Under the pieces are notes generated by a model, which was not told the DNA's origin, made no database searches, and worked only from the letters and a program-made list of their open reading frames with translations. A program made the position numbers and the translations under genes. From positions 262,633,016 through 262,697,015 of the forward strand of contig OX465597.1 in NCBI GenBank assembly GCA_950022295.1: 64,000 nt of DNA. Reading direction: 5' to 3'. Positions 23,052-35,967 of this stretch are shown piece by piece (positions within the stretch are counted from its first letter, which is position 1; every line of letters starts with the position of its first letter). Origin of the DNA: Bromus sterilis (taxonomy: Eukaryota; Streptophyta; Magnoliopsida; Poales; Poaceae).

Positions 23052-23206
23052 CTATAATCAAAGAGAGGAAAGGCAAGATTAGAACATGTATGAATACGAG
23101 ATAGAGAAGGTAAGTAAATACAAGACAAAGTGATATAAAGTAATATTTTTCATTCCTATGGATTTTCTAATCCATTTTCTAGGGTCACATCGTACAGTCA
23201 ACATAC

Positions 23207-23219
23207 TGCTCTGATACCA
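23207..23219 (-). other. Family II primer binding site
   Basis: Minus-strand TGGTATCAGAGCA, two bases from the 5' LTR. Complementary to initiator methionine tRNA as in most plant gypsy elements. Confidence 0.88.
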
Positions 23220-23221
23220 TC

Positions 23222-25750
23222 TGTAACGACCCAATTCACATAGAATTGAAGTCTCTATGATCAAGTGCCAGTCCCTGGATCGAACTCGCTGTCACACATA
23301 GTATCATAGATGTATATCAAAGTACAAGTGCATCATTATTACAACGTATGATCCAGAATAAAACAAATAACAAGTTGCATAGCTCAAGGCTAGCTTATTC
23401 AATATAAATATAGCGGAAGCAAAAGCAAGTAACGTGGAGTCCCATCAACAGCCACATGCGAACATGCTGAGTGTAGACCCGCAACCCTAAACGCACCTTA
23501 CTGGTTGTTTGGAAAACCTGCAACACCGAAGGTTACAGCCCGACAACGGGTCAGTACATCTGATTTGTACGGCAAGTGACAAGGAAAAGGTATATATAAA
23601 GGACCTACAACTACATGCAAGGTGAGTCAAAGGAAAGGCTTATGATTTTGTTTTGCAGAAAGCCAATTTTCTCCTAAACTAAACTAGTCAAAATTTTAAG
23701 TTGAATTCTACCTGAAACACACAGCAACCCATGCTAATATTTCCCACCAAATTATTATTAAGTGTTCATCTGTCAAGATCATTCATCAATAGTAATGACT
23801 AGTTGCTCAAAGTTCGTCCGTAACCGTGGACACGGCTAATCATGATCAGTTTATACGCTCTGCAGAGGTTGTACCCGTTCCCCACTGGACCCAACTCGAA
23901 GATTGAGACGAAGACTTTCCGAAGAGGTTGCCTCCACCCTTTGGTAGCCGGTACACCTAACACACATCTACATCAGCTAGCTACCAGGTCCAGGTACCCA
24001 CAACGTACTCATGCTAAGCCAGAGCCCATATAGCCAGTGGCTGTACACGAAAGATACTAGTAATATTGCCTGTCTGATCTTTTTGAGCCTGGACGGCGCC
24101 CACTGCGTTCAGAGGGTAGACACCATGTCGCACCCGGTTCACCACCATAATAACCATTGGGTGCATTTAACCCCGACACTGTCCTTAGACAAGGCACAGC
24201 CACCGGGATGCAACCCGCCCGTCCAGAAGTGATTTCTATTTATTATAAAGTTGCTACACAAATTATTAAATAGCTCACATGCACTCCATGAATTCTCACA
24301 ACCCAAACCAAGTCTACAAAGCATAGCAATAAAGTAACAATACGTGCTAGGTTGATCTACAAATACAAGTCAAGACATGTGGCTACCTAACTGGTTTTGC
24401 AGCAACAGTAAAGTAAACTACCTATCATGCAATAGGGTGATATTCTTAACATAATGCATATAGAAAATTATAGGTATGAGTATGTTCAAAGAATCACTTG
24501 CCTTCTTCCTGTTCCTGATGATCACAATCCTCACAAAACGATGAGGCACACTCCGGACAATCCATACGAGCAAACATAGCACCAATCAACATATATTCAA
24601 TACAATTATGCACAAACAGTAATAAACATACAAAGAACAGTAGAAAAACTTGCCTAACATAATCTAAACTTAAAGTACTCGACAAAATAAAGCCAACGCA
24701 AAAAGAAACGGCGCAAACGGGCGCACCGTTAAAAAAATACGGCTACCGAAAGTTCAAATTTGGATCTGCTTGGGATTCAAATTTTAAAAATTCAAACTTC
24801 TGTAAAACTTAGTCTACTGGCTAGAAAATTTTGTCACGTTCTCAACACAATTGGAATCACTCGATTCCGAGCTACAGTTAAAAAGAACTCGCTAAAACGG
24901 TACCGGGTGAAATCGTGGTAGATACTACAAAAAGGACCGATACGTAAATAAAATAACTTGAAAAAAAGCGATCGGGTCCCTGCGCGTCGGTTGACCAGAT
25001 TTGGCCGGCGTTTGACCGGACGGCCGGCGGCGGCGGCTGCGCCCGGCGCGGCGGCGCCCGGCGGCCCGCGACAGTGGCGGCGGTGGGATGGCGGCGAGGA
25101 GGCGGGGCGGCAGGGCGGCGCAGCGACGTACCGGCGGCGGCGCTTCAGGCGGGTTCGGGTCGGCGGCGCGGATCGGGCGAAAAACCCTAATCGCCCGCGG
25201 GTCCGCGGGTTTTATAACCCGACCCGAATTTTTTTAATCCGAAATAAAAACGAATTCGGCTAGGCGAAAAAAAAAAACAGAACAGGACCATTAGGCCCAA
25301 AATAATTTTAGAAAAAACACGGATAATTATTTTTAATTTCCGTTTTCACCAACATTTTTAAAATAATAAAATTGAATTTTTCGCATTATCAAAATATTAA
25401 ATAAAAACAAAAACTTTGCAACTTATTTTTAAATACTTTTCCAGCAATTTAAAAATACCGAAAAACTCCAAAAATGATTTTAAAACTTTTCCGGAGCACA
25501 AATAAATTCCCAAAATATTTTTAGAAATTATTTATAACCCCAAAGTAAATTTAAAATGTCTCCAAAAATATTTTAAACTATTTTCCAACAATTGAAAAAT
25601 GGGGATAAGTCATATTATATCCTCTCCAATAAATTGCCTTAAGTTGAAAAATGTTTAAAATATTCTTAAAACTCTAGAAAAATGCAGAAACAACATGAGA
25701 TGCATATGATGATCTATTAACATTTGAATTTAGAAAATTGGGATGTTACA
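23222..25750 (-). repeat. Family II 5' LTR, complete (2529 bases)
   Basis: Plus-strand ends are TGTAACGACCC and GGGATGTTACA. The right end abuts family III integrase sequence. A TATA-like CTTTATATATACC (minus, near 23590-23602) is a candidate promoter in the downstream part of the LTR. The GC-rich block 25010-25200 is part of the LTR and not a gene. Confidence 0.88.
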
Positions 25751-28440
25751 CAGACTAGCTTGATAGCTATTGTTATACGAGAATTCATCAAACGGAAGAG
25801 ATTCCTCCGATTTCTTACCGAATGAGATGACACAGGCCCGAAGCATATCTTCAAGTACTTGATTGACTCGTTCAACTTGGCCTTGTGACTGTGGATGATA
25901 AGCAGTAATGAAGCTTAGGTGAGTGCCCATAACTTCTTGGAAACTATCCCAAAATCTTGAGGTGAAAAGGCTGCGTCGGTCGGAACTGATCTCCAATGGA
26001 ATACCGTGGAGCGACACGATTCTGGAAACATACAAGTCTGCCAACTGACTAGCAGAGATCGTCTCCTTGACAGACAGAAAATGAGCAACCTTAGAGAATC
26101 GGTCAATGACGACAAAGATCGCATCATGACCCTTCTGTGATCGCGGAAAACCGGTGACGAAGTCCATTTCAATCTTGTCCCATTTCCATTCAGGAATAGA
26201 AAGTGGTTGCAGAGTTCCAACAGGTCTTCGATGTTCTGCTTTGATGCGACGGCAAACGTCACACTCATCAACATAACGAGCAATTTCCTGCTTCATGTTA
26301 GACCACCAATACCACTGACGAGTGTCTTGGTACATCTTGGTGCTACCGGGGTGAATTGACAGGGGAGTATCATGAGCTTCCTTCATGATTCGCGGGGCGT
26401 AGTTCAGGTTGGGTCTGTTTATGGGGACCACTAGCCGACCCTTGAAGTACAACGTACCATCCTCGGCAATAGCGAATGATGAGGGCTTTCCACTCTCGAC
26501 ATATCACTTAATCTTCTGGATGTTAGAGTCATATCCATGTGCAAACTTCATGCGGTTGTATAAGTCTGGTTCGATAACCAGGGAATTCACATGGCCCTGA
26601 GGAACAATCTCGATGTTCAGTTTGTGGAGCTCTTCATATAGAAGTGGTTGTTGTAGTTGAACTTCAAGTTCACTACAATAGGCTTTGCGGCTTAAGGCAT
26701 CGGCCATCACATTAGCTTTGCCAGGTGTGTAATGAATATCCATGTTGAAATCGGCTATTGTCTCAAGCCATCTTTGCTGGCGGAGATTCAGGTCAGGATG
26801 AGTAAATAGGTACTTCAGGCTTTGGTGGTCGGTGTAGATCTCGCAACGATTACCGACGAGGTAATGTCGCCACAACTTCAACGCATAAATTACCGCTGCC
26901 TATTCTAGATCATGTGTAGGATACTTGTCTTCGTGAGCACGCAACTGACGAGAGCCATAAGCAATCACTTTGCGCTCTTGCATTAGGACACAGCCTAATC
27001 CTTGACGAGACACATCGCAGTATATCACGAAGTCCTTCCGAGTATCAGGGGGAGCAAGCACCGGGGGAGAAGTGATCTTGTCCTTGAGAGCTTGAAAACT
27101 TTCCTGACATTTGTCTGTCCACTCAAACTTGACACCTTTGTTAAGCAAATTAGTCAGAGGCTTGGCAATCTTGGAGAAGTTCTCGATGAAACGGCGGCAA
27201 TAGCTGGGGAGTCCAAGGAAACTTCTGACTTGCTTGATAGTCTTGGGGGGAGTCCAATCCAGGATAGCCTGAATAAGTTCTGGGTTTACGGCAATGCCAT
27301 CCTTGGAAATCACATGACCAAGGTAGGTTACTTCAGGAAGCCAGAACTCACACTTAGAATACTTAGCGTAGAGTTTGTGTTCTTGAAGCTTTTCTAGTAT
27401 AAGACGAAGATGTTCAGCATGCTCTTCTTCATTCTTGGAGTATATTAAGATATCATCCAGATAAACCACGACAAACTTGTCGAGGTATTCCATGAATATA
27501 TATAGTTCATCAATCGGGAAAAGGTGGCTGGGGCATTCGTCAAGCCAAATGACATGACAGTGTACTCGTATGAACCATAGCGAGTAATGAAGGCAGTCTT
27601 CAGAATGTCCTCTTCACGGACCCGAATTTGATGATAACCCAACCTCAAGTCGAGTTTCGAGAACACCGTGGATCCAGCAAGTTGATCATAAAAATCATTG
27701 ATCCGAGGAAGTGGGTACTTGTTCTGGATGGTGGCTTGGTTGATAGGTCGGTAATCTTGGACCAAACGGTTTGTACCATCACTTTTCTTGACAAAGAGCG
27801 AAGGTGCTCCCCAAGCTGAGGAACTTGGGGCGAATGAAGCCTTTCCGAAGTGCTTCGTCGATCTCCTTCTTAAGTTCAAGGAGTTCATGTGGCGGCATCT
27901 TGTAAGGACGCTTAGCAATAGGGGTAGTGCCGGGCTTCAAGTCGATGATAAATTCAACTTCTCTTGTTGGGGGTATTCCCGGAAGTTCCTCTGGGAAGAC
28001 GTCGAGGTATTCACAAAGGACTAGAACTTTCTCAATGCCTTCAAGAGGTGAGACGTTCAAAGCATTCATCGTATAGATCTGCGCTTCAGCATTTTGGGTT
28101 ATTCGGGCGGTGTGGTTAACAATATCGCCGGAGGGGTGGAAAAGTTGGACAGACTTGGTGCCACAATACAGTGCGGCATCGTGAACTTTCAGCCAATCCA
28201 TTCCAAGGATAAGGTCTATGGTGGAAGCCTTCAGAAGGATGGGGGAAGCAAGGAAAATAATCCCTTCGATTTCAACGATGGTATTGGGAACTAACTTGGA
28301 GGTTTGGCACTGGCCTATCGGGGTGCGGCCAACCAACGGTGGGTGCATCTTTTCAAGCGTGAAGTTATGTTACAATGCAAATGCTTCCGACATGAATGAA
28401 TGAGACGCTCCTGTATCAAATAAAACAGTAGCAGGTACTG
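25751..28440 (-). pseudogene. Family III protease-RT-RNase H-integrase, cut by family II insertion
   Basis: Minus-strand order: protease with intact LFDTGASHSF (about 28405-28435), RT with VYLDDILIYSKN (near 27430-27470), RNase H with IYCDVSRQGLGCVLM and TDHQSLKYLF, then integrase with CDVCRRIKAEH, MDFVTGFP, SSDRRSLFTS and QVERVNQ. The sequence ends inside integrase at 25751, where the family II LTR begins, so the C-terminus and chromodomain are missing. Breaks: stops at 28370, 26900 and 26504, an extra base near 27840 (GFIRP then PSSSAWGAP), and a frameshift in an AT run near 27495. Closely related to the second copy at 33786-35555 (about 3% different over ~450 bases). Confidence 0.9.
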
Positions 28441-29575
28441 AATTTACGAGAAGGGTACCCATCACGGTAGCGGGTTGTTCCTGAGCTTCCACAACATCGA
28501 TGTTGTAAGCATGTCCACAAGCATGAGCAGAAGACCCAGTATTATAGTTGGGGGTCCTGTTGTTGCCACGACCATTTCCGTGGCCAGAAGGGTGAACTAC
28601 CAGTTGATTCTGAGTCTGGGGGCAGTCTCTGGCAATGTGACCGGGGCGACGACACTTGAAGCACAGTCCATCCTCAGGACGGAGGGGAGCAGCATTGGGT
28701 GGTGGGGGCTGTGCTCTTGGCCTAGGTGGTGGCGGAGGCATACGGGGTGCAGCATACGAAGGCCTGGGAGCAGGGACAGGTGCCTGGGTCACACTATGAG
28801 GGAGAAAAATGTGACGCTTCTGCGTTGCGCCCGAAGATGAGCCAACGTCACGATAGCGCTTAAGCGAGTCCTTATGCTCCATCTGGGCAGTCTCGACGGT
28901 GATAGCCTTGTTCACCATGGTGGCGAAGTTGGCGAAATCATGAACGGAAAGAGCGAGCCTAAGGTCTGCATTGAGTCCATGGCGAAACTTCTGCTGTCTG
29001 CGAGCATCAGTGGTGATCTCTTCTTCCGCATAGCGAGAGAGGTTGAGGAACTCACGCTGATAGGCTTTAACAGTCATGTTGCCCTGAGTGAGGTTGCGGA
29101 ATTCTTCCCCCTTGCGATCCATAATCCCCTGAGGAATATAGCGGGCATGAAAGGCAGTCTGGAATTCATCCCAGGTGATGACTTCACCGACTGGAAGTGA
29201 ACGCTTGTGGGTGCTCCATCACTGAGCAGCGGCGCCTTTCAGGTGATAGGACGCAAAGTTCACATAGTCGGCTGGATCGACATTAGCAGACTCCAACTCG
29301 TGAGTGATGTCGCGAAGCCAGTCATCAGCGTCCAACGACTGAACAGAGTTGCGGAACATAGTGGGGTTGAGGCGGGTGAAGTCGTGCAGAGTCACAGTGC
29401 AATGCTGATGGTGGTGCCCATTCTGATTCGGCTGGGGGAATTGAGCCATGACATTCTGCATGAACTGACGGTTCAGCTCGAACCGCTGCATCATCGCGGC
29501 CATGTAATCCGGCGGAGGAGGTGGGTCGTTGGCACCACGACCGCGTCCAAGACCACGACCACCACGACCAGCCAT
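28441..29575 (-). pseudogene. Family III gag
   Basis: Starts MAGRGGRGLGRGRGANDPPP and carries a DDWLRDITHELE block, MTVKAYQREFLNLSRYA of the capsid domain, a proline-rich linker and a CCHC knuckle CFKCRRPGHIARDC (about 28630-28680). A TGA at 29219 (in place of a Trp codon by comparison with the WW motif of relatives) interrupts the capsid domain. Unlike families II and IV it has an RG-rich N-terminus, lacks the His/Asn-rich region, and has no accessory ORF between gag and the primer site (29576-30209 holds only short frames). Confidence 0.85.
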
Positions 29576-30209
29576 CCTGCTAGAATTTAACAGGGGTATT
29601 TCAGCGATGCAAATTTAACGAGATACCGGAAACAAGCACGAGGTAAAGCGACAACAAAGAGGAGGCGCAGACATATAGGAGTAGTCATATAAGACATACA
29701 CATCCACACACAGAGTCAACCGAAAATCGGCCGGCGTAACATCGTAGAAATTAAGGAAAAAGGACACACTAGGCGGCGCGCAGACCGCGGTAAGGATTAC
29801 ACGACACGACATAGATTACACTATGTCAATCACGCCGCAAGAAAACTGTTGGCCACAGGAGTTAATGCCAGAGAACGCGCGGCCTGCCCAGAATGAGAAT
29901 AGGATCCGCGGTCCGGGACCTGGGGTAGAACTTCTGCGACACGACTCAATCAATGGGGTAGCACCAGAACACCGGGTGGAATCAAGAGAACGTGATCCTA
30001 ATGTCAGAGTTAGTAAATCTTACCAGCAAGGATAAGAGAGTAGAGTCCTAGAGCATAGGTAAGGAGAAAAAAATCCTAATACCACAGATATCACACGTAG
30101 TGACATCGATGTGGGCCCGTAAGCCAAACATTAAGTTAGCAAAATAGTTTTTCAAAGACTAGAGTCAACTTCGACCAAGTAGTGGTGGGGTGGCTTCCTA
30201 CAGGCAGTC

Positions 30210-30222
30210 GGCTCTGATACCA
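30210..30222 (-). other. Family III primer binding site
   Basis: Minus-strand TGGTATCAGAGCC, three bases from the LTR at 30226. This makes the LTR the 5' LTR of the internal region lying to its left. Confidence 0.85.
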
Positions 30223-30225
30223 ACT

Positions 30226-33200
30226 TGTGACGCCCCAAAAATCAATCCGTGTATAGTAATCATACACGTAGGGTACACGGCTGAGATTAGGGTGCCACGG
30301 TGAGAATATCACATCACAACACTAAACACAAAAGGATAAACCAATATGTTACAATACCAGGGATCACGAGGATCCGAATACATAAGTTATACAATCATAA
30401 TATCTGAGTACAGACATAGTTAGTCAAGTTTTTCCTTAAGAAGGCTAGCACCAATAGCATCAGAGATACAGATCGAACAGGCGAGGCCTCCTGCCTGGGA
30501 TCCACCGAACTACTCCTGGTCAACGGGGAACTCGACGTCGTAGTAGTCGCCTCCGAGGTACTCCTGCACCTGGGCTCCAACGTCGACTGCAGCGGCCGAT
30601 CAGGCAAAACGAAAAAGGGGAAATAAAGCAAAGGTGAGTATCTAGCATACCCGCGAGTCTTACGTCCGCTACTAAGCATTCATGCATGTATCAATTGGAA
30701 AGGGGAGGCTATATATAGTGGACTGCAAGATAGAAATCAGAATAAGGGTAAGAAGCTAGGCTTAACGAAGACTAGCATCTTCCGACGGATCTTGCAGCAT
30801 GAGGAGAGAATAGCCAACAGTTCAATGAAAGCATCAAGTAACAATGCAGCAGAAGTTGCTGCAGCATTGTATAATAGTAAGTTGTATTATATAACAATTA
30901 ACAATGCCTCCGAGAATCCCTCCTCGACTTCCCTGCGAGGAAGAAAAACCGGAACCAACAGTTTAATAGTAGTAGTTTGTAGTAGTAGAGTCTGGCTTCA
31001 GCATAAAGCGTCCTGTTACCGTGGACACGACTATCCTAATAGATTATCATCCCTGCAGGGGCTGCACTACTGTTACCCTACACGCTCGGATCTCCAGGGT
31101 GGCGTACACCTTGTTAGGGAATGCCCCACCGAGGCTATCCGATACGCCGTAGTCCATCCTTCGAGCTCAACAGAGAGGCCATCCGCCGGTCTAAATCCTG
31201 AGTACAAAGGAACTTTGGACCCCTGTCCTTTGTACTCCTGCACGGTACGTGGATGGACGGTGAAGCAGACCCACTTCCCACTACCGGAGTAAGCGGTCCA
31301 AGCCCGACAATCAGCCCGAGGTAAAGCTGACGTCTGAAGAGCCCTCGAACGAGGATACAACACAGAGGGCCCACACCGTAATCCCACGTGGAGGTAGTGC
31401 GAAAAGGGCACGACGACCCACTCAAGTCATCCACCTGACCCATTAATAATTTTAATTATTATCTGTCGGAACAACCGTTATCGTTGTCCTTATTTAGGTT
31501 AGCCGCGGACGACGACAGCAGCCAGGTCCACCCCCATTACCAGAGCCAGTGGCCGCCTGCCCTGTCGTCCCACCAACTCGTGCGACTACCAACAAGGTGA
31601 ACCGTCTCCTTACCTTGTCTCGTGTTTGCTCCTAAGAGCTCGACTTTCGTACAACAGGATATCTGTCGGCCACGAACAGTACCAGGCCCGCCGCACACCG
31701 GTGGAATACACCTGACCTGTCGTTCCGCTAAGATACTCTGTGCGGGCGCCGTTGGGTCACCTAACTCCTTACCTTTAAGGACACCCGTGGATCAGTACCC
31801 TAGGCCGTCTATGCAAAACCATCCTCGAGTGGAGTACAAGGATTACTCCTCGATAGCTCACACTTGAGGTGGTTCGACAGAGCCGGGGTAGGGGCCTGTA
31901 TCGGTGTCTGCTCTGAACCGTACCTGTAGCAGTTTATAATGTATCGTTTCCACGATCACTCCCAGAGTGATCACGACCCGCTATCTAATCCTATTGACTA
32001 ACAAGGCGCAGGGCTAACTGCTGATTATAATACATATAAAAATAGGGAAGCATAGGATAGAGGAAAGGTAATCAAGGGGCGACAATGATAAGCTATGCAG
32101 TTGAATAGGATTGTAACGTATAATAATTTCATCCGGAGAGTTTTACGGTATCGGGCAATTATCGGACAAACGGCCCGGAGGGAGGGAATGTCGATGTTCG
32201 TTGTGTTAGAGGGGGGTGGTTGACATAGGGATAGCGTATTCGTATTCGTTATATTTTTCTGATCAATTTTGATGTATAAAGTTTTTGAATCTGACTTACG
32301 GTTTGAAAGATATTGATTTTTAAAGTTTTATTAGTTTCTAAATCATTTATAATCCTTTTTAATAATTTTTATTATTATTTTAGTAACATTATCCAGAACA
32401 GTGCTGACATGTGGGACCCACATGTCAGCCTCTGTTTGTTAATAATTCAAATAATTTAATTTAAATGCCCCTAGACCCACATGTCATACACTGACATAAT
32501 CAAAAAGATTTTATTAAAAATTCTGACAAGGGGGCCCATCCGTAAGTGAGTGTTAGTTAATTAGATAGTTTATTTATTTAAAACAGGCCAGGGGGGCCAC
32601 ATGGCAGCCTCACGGCAAGTTCGCCGGAGGCACACCAGCGGCGAGGTTGGGCTCGCGCCTCGCGCAGAGCACGGGAGGAAGCAAGGCGGGGGTGTTCGAA
32701 CGCGCAGCCCGGCGTGGAATCGAGCCCACGACGGCGGCGGTGTTCTGTCCCGACGGCGACTACGACTGGGGCGCTGGGGGGTGTGGGCGGGCGCACGGGG
32801 ACGCGTGGAGGCTCACCGGGATGGTAGCCGTTAGAGTGGGCGCGGGGTAGGTCGCCGGAGTTGCCGCGCGGAGGGCGGCGGCCGTGGCGGAAGACGACGA
32901 CGGGGGCGCCTCCTCCAGAGTTCCTTGGCACGAATTGGCGGCACCCATGGACGCAGACGACGACGGTGGCTCTCCTGGACAACTCGGCGGCGTGAGGGGA
33001 GGCCGGTGGCCACGTTTGAGCGGCGGCGAGGCCACGGTCGAGCTCGGGCTCGAGGTAGGTGACGACGCGGGCGAGCGGGTGGGGGAGATCTGCGGCTAGG
33101 GTTCGCCTGGCGGGGTTAGGGTTCCAGGGCGCGGGGAGGGCGACTTGTAGGCCCCGGGGTTCGCCGGATGGCCGCCACGACGCCGGCCATGGCGTGCAGC

Positions 33201-33785
33201 CGGGGGATGCCCTCCACGGCACCCCCGCGCACTGTAGGTAGGGGATGGGAGGGGTGAGGGGGCCGGGTGGGTTGGTTGGGCTTGTCTGCCCAGGGGGAAG
33301 AGGGGGGATGGGCTAGTGGTGCAGTAGATTAGGTTTGTTTTTATTTTTTTTCCTTTTCTTTTCTGTTAATTTTCTTTTGGAATTTCTTTTAGTTGTTTTA
33401 TAATTTTGAAAATTATGTTATAGGTCCCATAATTATTTTGGCCTATGGAACAGTTCCACAAATAAAATCATACACCATTTTTTTAATTATTCAATTGATG
33501 AAAAGGGGGTTTTGGCTACTGTTTTTATTTGTTGCATTTGTTTTAAAGCTTAATAAATTCCCAAAACCACATGGGCATGATCAAGAGATTATTGTGCATT
33601 TTAAAAAATTGTATTCACAATTTTTGGGCAAAGTTTTGTGTGTCACATATTTATAATATTCAACAAAAGGGAAATTTGACTTTGCATTGGTCCAAGATTA
33701 ACATGGTTGGTCAAAGCAAGAATTTTGGAACAGTAACCATCATTAGTAACAGTGATTACTGTTCACTGACAGTGAGGGTGTTACA
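30226..33785 (-). repeat. Family III LTR (3560 bases) shared by two internal regions
   Basis: Plus-strand ends TGTGACGCCCC and GGGTGTTACA. It has a primer site on its left and a purine tract plus pol on its right, so it serves as the 5' LTR of one copy and the 3' LTR of another. It includes a GC-rich block (32600-33240) whose overlapping open frames on both strands are not genes, and AT-rich arms. Confidence 0.88.
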
Positions 33786-33800
33786 AATCTCCCCCACTAC
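33786..33800 (-). other. Family III polypurine tract
   Basis: Minus-strand GTAGTGGGGGAGATT directly before the LTR terminus, the expected position for plus-strand priming. Confidence 0.8.
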
Positions 33801-35555
33801 AAGAATTCTCGTCCCGAGAATTTAAGTGGTAGTGAGGAAAAGATCGGGGTATTCATCGTGAAGGCGATCTTCGCGCTCCCAAGTGGCTTCATCTTCAGAA
33901 TGATTCGACCACTGAACTTTGAGAAACTTGGTCGTCTTATTGCGGGTTCGATGCTCAGACTGATCAAGAATGCGGCTCGGATGTTCTTGGTAAGTCAAGT
34001 CCTACTGCAGCTCAATCATATCATGCTCCACTTCGCGAATAGGGTCCTTGAAGCAGCGACGGAGTTGCGACACGTGGAAGACATCGTGGACTTGGGAGAG
34101 GTTCGGCGGCAATTCCAACCGGTATGCCACTGGTCCACTCCTGGAAAGGATACGGAATGGGCCAATGTAGCAAGGAGCTAACTTGCCTTTGATTCCGAAA
34201 CGATGAGTGCCTCTCATAGGAGTGACACAGAGATAAGCATATTCGCCAGGCTGATAGACCATTTCTTTATGCTTGCGATCATAATTGCTCTTCTGCGAGA
34301 CTGAGCGGCTTTCAGATGTTCACGGACTTGATCTTCAGCATGTTGGATAATGTCTGGACCAACGAGTGCACGTTCCCCAGTTTCTGACCAATTCAGAGGG
34401 GTTCGACACTTACGTCCATAGAGAACTTCAAAGGGGGCCATCTTCACACTAGCTTGATAGCTATTGTTATACGAGAATTCATCAAACGGAAGAGATTCCT
34501 CCCATTTCTTACTGAATGAGATGACACAGGCCCGAAGCATATCTTCAAGTACTTGATTGACTCATTTAACTTGGCCTTGTGACTGTGGATGATAAGAAGT
34601 AATGAAGCTTAGGGTTGTGCCCATAGCATCTTGGAAACTATCCCAAAATCTTGAGGTGAAAAGGCTGCCTTAGTCGGAACTGATCTCTAATGGAATACCG
34701 TGGAGCGACACGATTCTGGAAACATACAAGTCTGCCAACTGACTAGCAGAGATCGTCTCCTTGACAGGCAGAAAATGAGCAACCTTAGAGAATCGGTCAA
34801 TGACGACAAAGATCGCATCATGACCCTTCTGTGATCGCGAAAATCGGTGACGAAGTCCATTTCAATCTTGTCCCATTTCCATTCAGGAATAGCAAGTTGT
34901 TGCAGAGTTCCAGCAGGTCTTTGATGTTCTTCTTTGACGCGACGGCAAACGCCACACTCATCAACATAACGAGCAATGTCCTGCTTCATGTTAGACCACC
35001 AAGAACGCTGACGAATGTCTTGGTACATCTTGGTGCTACCGGGGTGAATTTACAGGGGAGTATCATGAGCTTCCTTCATGACGCGCGGGGCGTAGTTCAG
35101 GTTGGGTCTGTTTATGGGGACCACTAGCCGACCCTTGAAGTACAACGTACCATCCTCGGCAATAGTGAATGATGAGGGCTTTCCACTCTCGACATACTGC
35201 TTAATCTTCTGGATGTCAGAGTCATATCCATGTGCAAACTTCATGCGGTTGTATAAGTCTGGTTCGATAACCAGGGAATTCACATGGCCCCGAGGAACAA
35301 TCTCGATGTTCAGTTTGTGGAGCTCTTTATATAGAAGTGGTTGTTGTAGTTGAACTTCAAGTTCACTACAATAGGCTTTGCGGCTTAAGGCAGCGGCCAG
35401 CACATTAGCTTTTCCAGGTGTGTAATGAATATCCATGTTGAAATCGGCTATTGTCTCGAGCCATCTTTGCTGGCGGAGATTCAGGTCAGGCTGAGTAAAT
35501 AGGTACTTCAGGCTTTGGTGGTCGGTGTAGATCTCGCAACGATTACCGACGAGGC
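33786..35555 (-). pseudogene. Second family III pol fragment (RNase H to chromodomain)
   Basis: Carries, on the minus strand, the RNase H end, integrase (CGVCRRVKEEHQ, MDFVTDF), the post-integrase region (GERALVGPDIIQHAEDQVRE, RFGIKGKLAPCYIGPFRIL, VHDVFHVSQLRRCF) and a chromodomain (LKVQWSNHSEDEATWERED, about 33840-33920). It supplies the C-terminal part that the left copy lost. The integrase is dead: by comparison with QVERV of the left copy, the catalytic Glu codon GAA became AAA and the next CGA became TGA (34555-34565). A TAA follows SSD near 34672, and frameshifts lie near 34290 and 34850. It is truncated in RNase H at about 35555. Confidence 0.87.
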
Positions 35556-35894
35556 GGCCAGTGGGCGCGGCCTAGGGGGTGGCCGCTCCGGGAGCCATCT
35601 TTGATGTGAAAAGTTGTAATGATGATGACGATGGCAGGATGTGAACCGTCGCGTCCGTTTGACAGTCATGATGACGCCTTGCGTAACGTGTTGTGGACTC
35701 TGTGCTGCTGCCGCCTGTTGGGTTTCCGAGATCGCGTGGGAACGCGCATAATTTATTGCCATTTTATATGCTGCTTGATGCGAAGAGGCCCCTGTCTTGG
35801 AATCTGTAGTGTTTGCATGCTTTGGTCTTTAATTTTATCCCGCGGCACCATTTCAGATTGCATGAGACGTTACTCTTTTGCCCTAGGAATGGTG
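35556..35894 (+). other. Upstream flank of the RG/B3 ORF (Tat element T2)
   Basis: Begins with a GC-rich CGGCCAGTGGGCGCGGCC at the break with family III pol. No gene is seen. By analogy with 59914-60244 it is probably the untranslated and promoter region in front of the accessory ORF. Confidence 0.4.
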
Positions 35895-35902
35895 TATAAA
35901 TA
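35895..35902 (+). promoter_or_regulatory. TATA-like box for the T2 accessory ORF
   Basis: TATAAATA lies 73 bases before the ATG and is followed by a CT-rich leader. The related ORF at 60325 has TATATATATAA about 70-80 bases upstream with a similar leader, so the spacing is shared. Promoter activity is inferred. Confidence 0.55.
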
Positions 35903-35967
35903 TGGGATGCTATACAGAAGTGTGCTGGTCATCCACCTCTTCTTCCTTTGTTCTTCTGCTTTCTTTC

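Larger units (their letters stand above)
15255..25750 (-). mobile_element. Family II gypsy element with chromodomain (Tekay-like), left LTR truncated
   Basis: Minus-strand order: 5' LTR (25750-23222), primer site, accessory ORF, gag, protease, RT, RNase H, integrase, chromodomain, purine tract, 3' LTR (17439-15255). The right end is exact. The left LTR lacks about 380 bases and is fused to a family III LTR scrap, so no target duplication can be seen. The LTR copies show about 15 differences in the first ~310 aligned bases, making this much older than the copia and family IV insertions. It lies in the integrase gene of a family III element (25751 onward). Coding is lost through at least seven stops, one frameshift, a lost start and an active-site change. 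Confidence 0.88.

Noticed and set aside
32578..33241. Overlapping GC-rich frames up to 214 codons
   Set aside because: Inside the family III LTR; frames on both strands, no domain.
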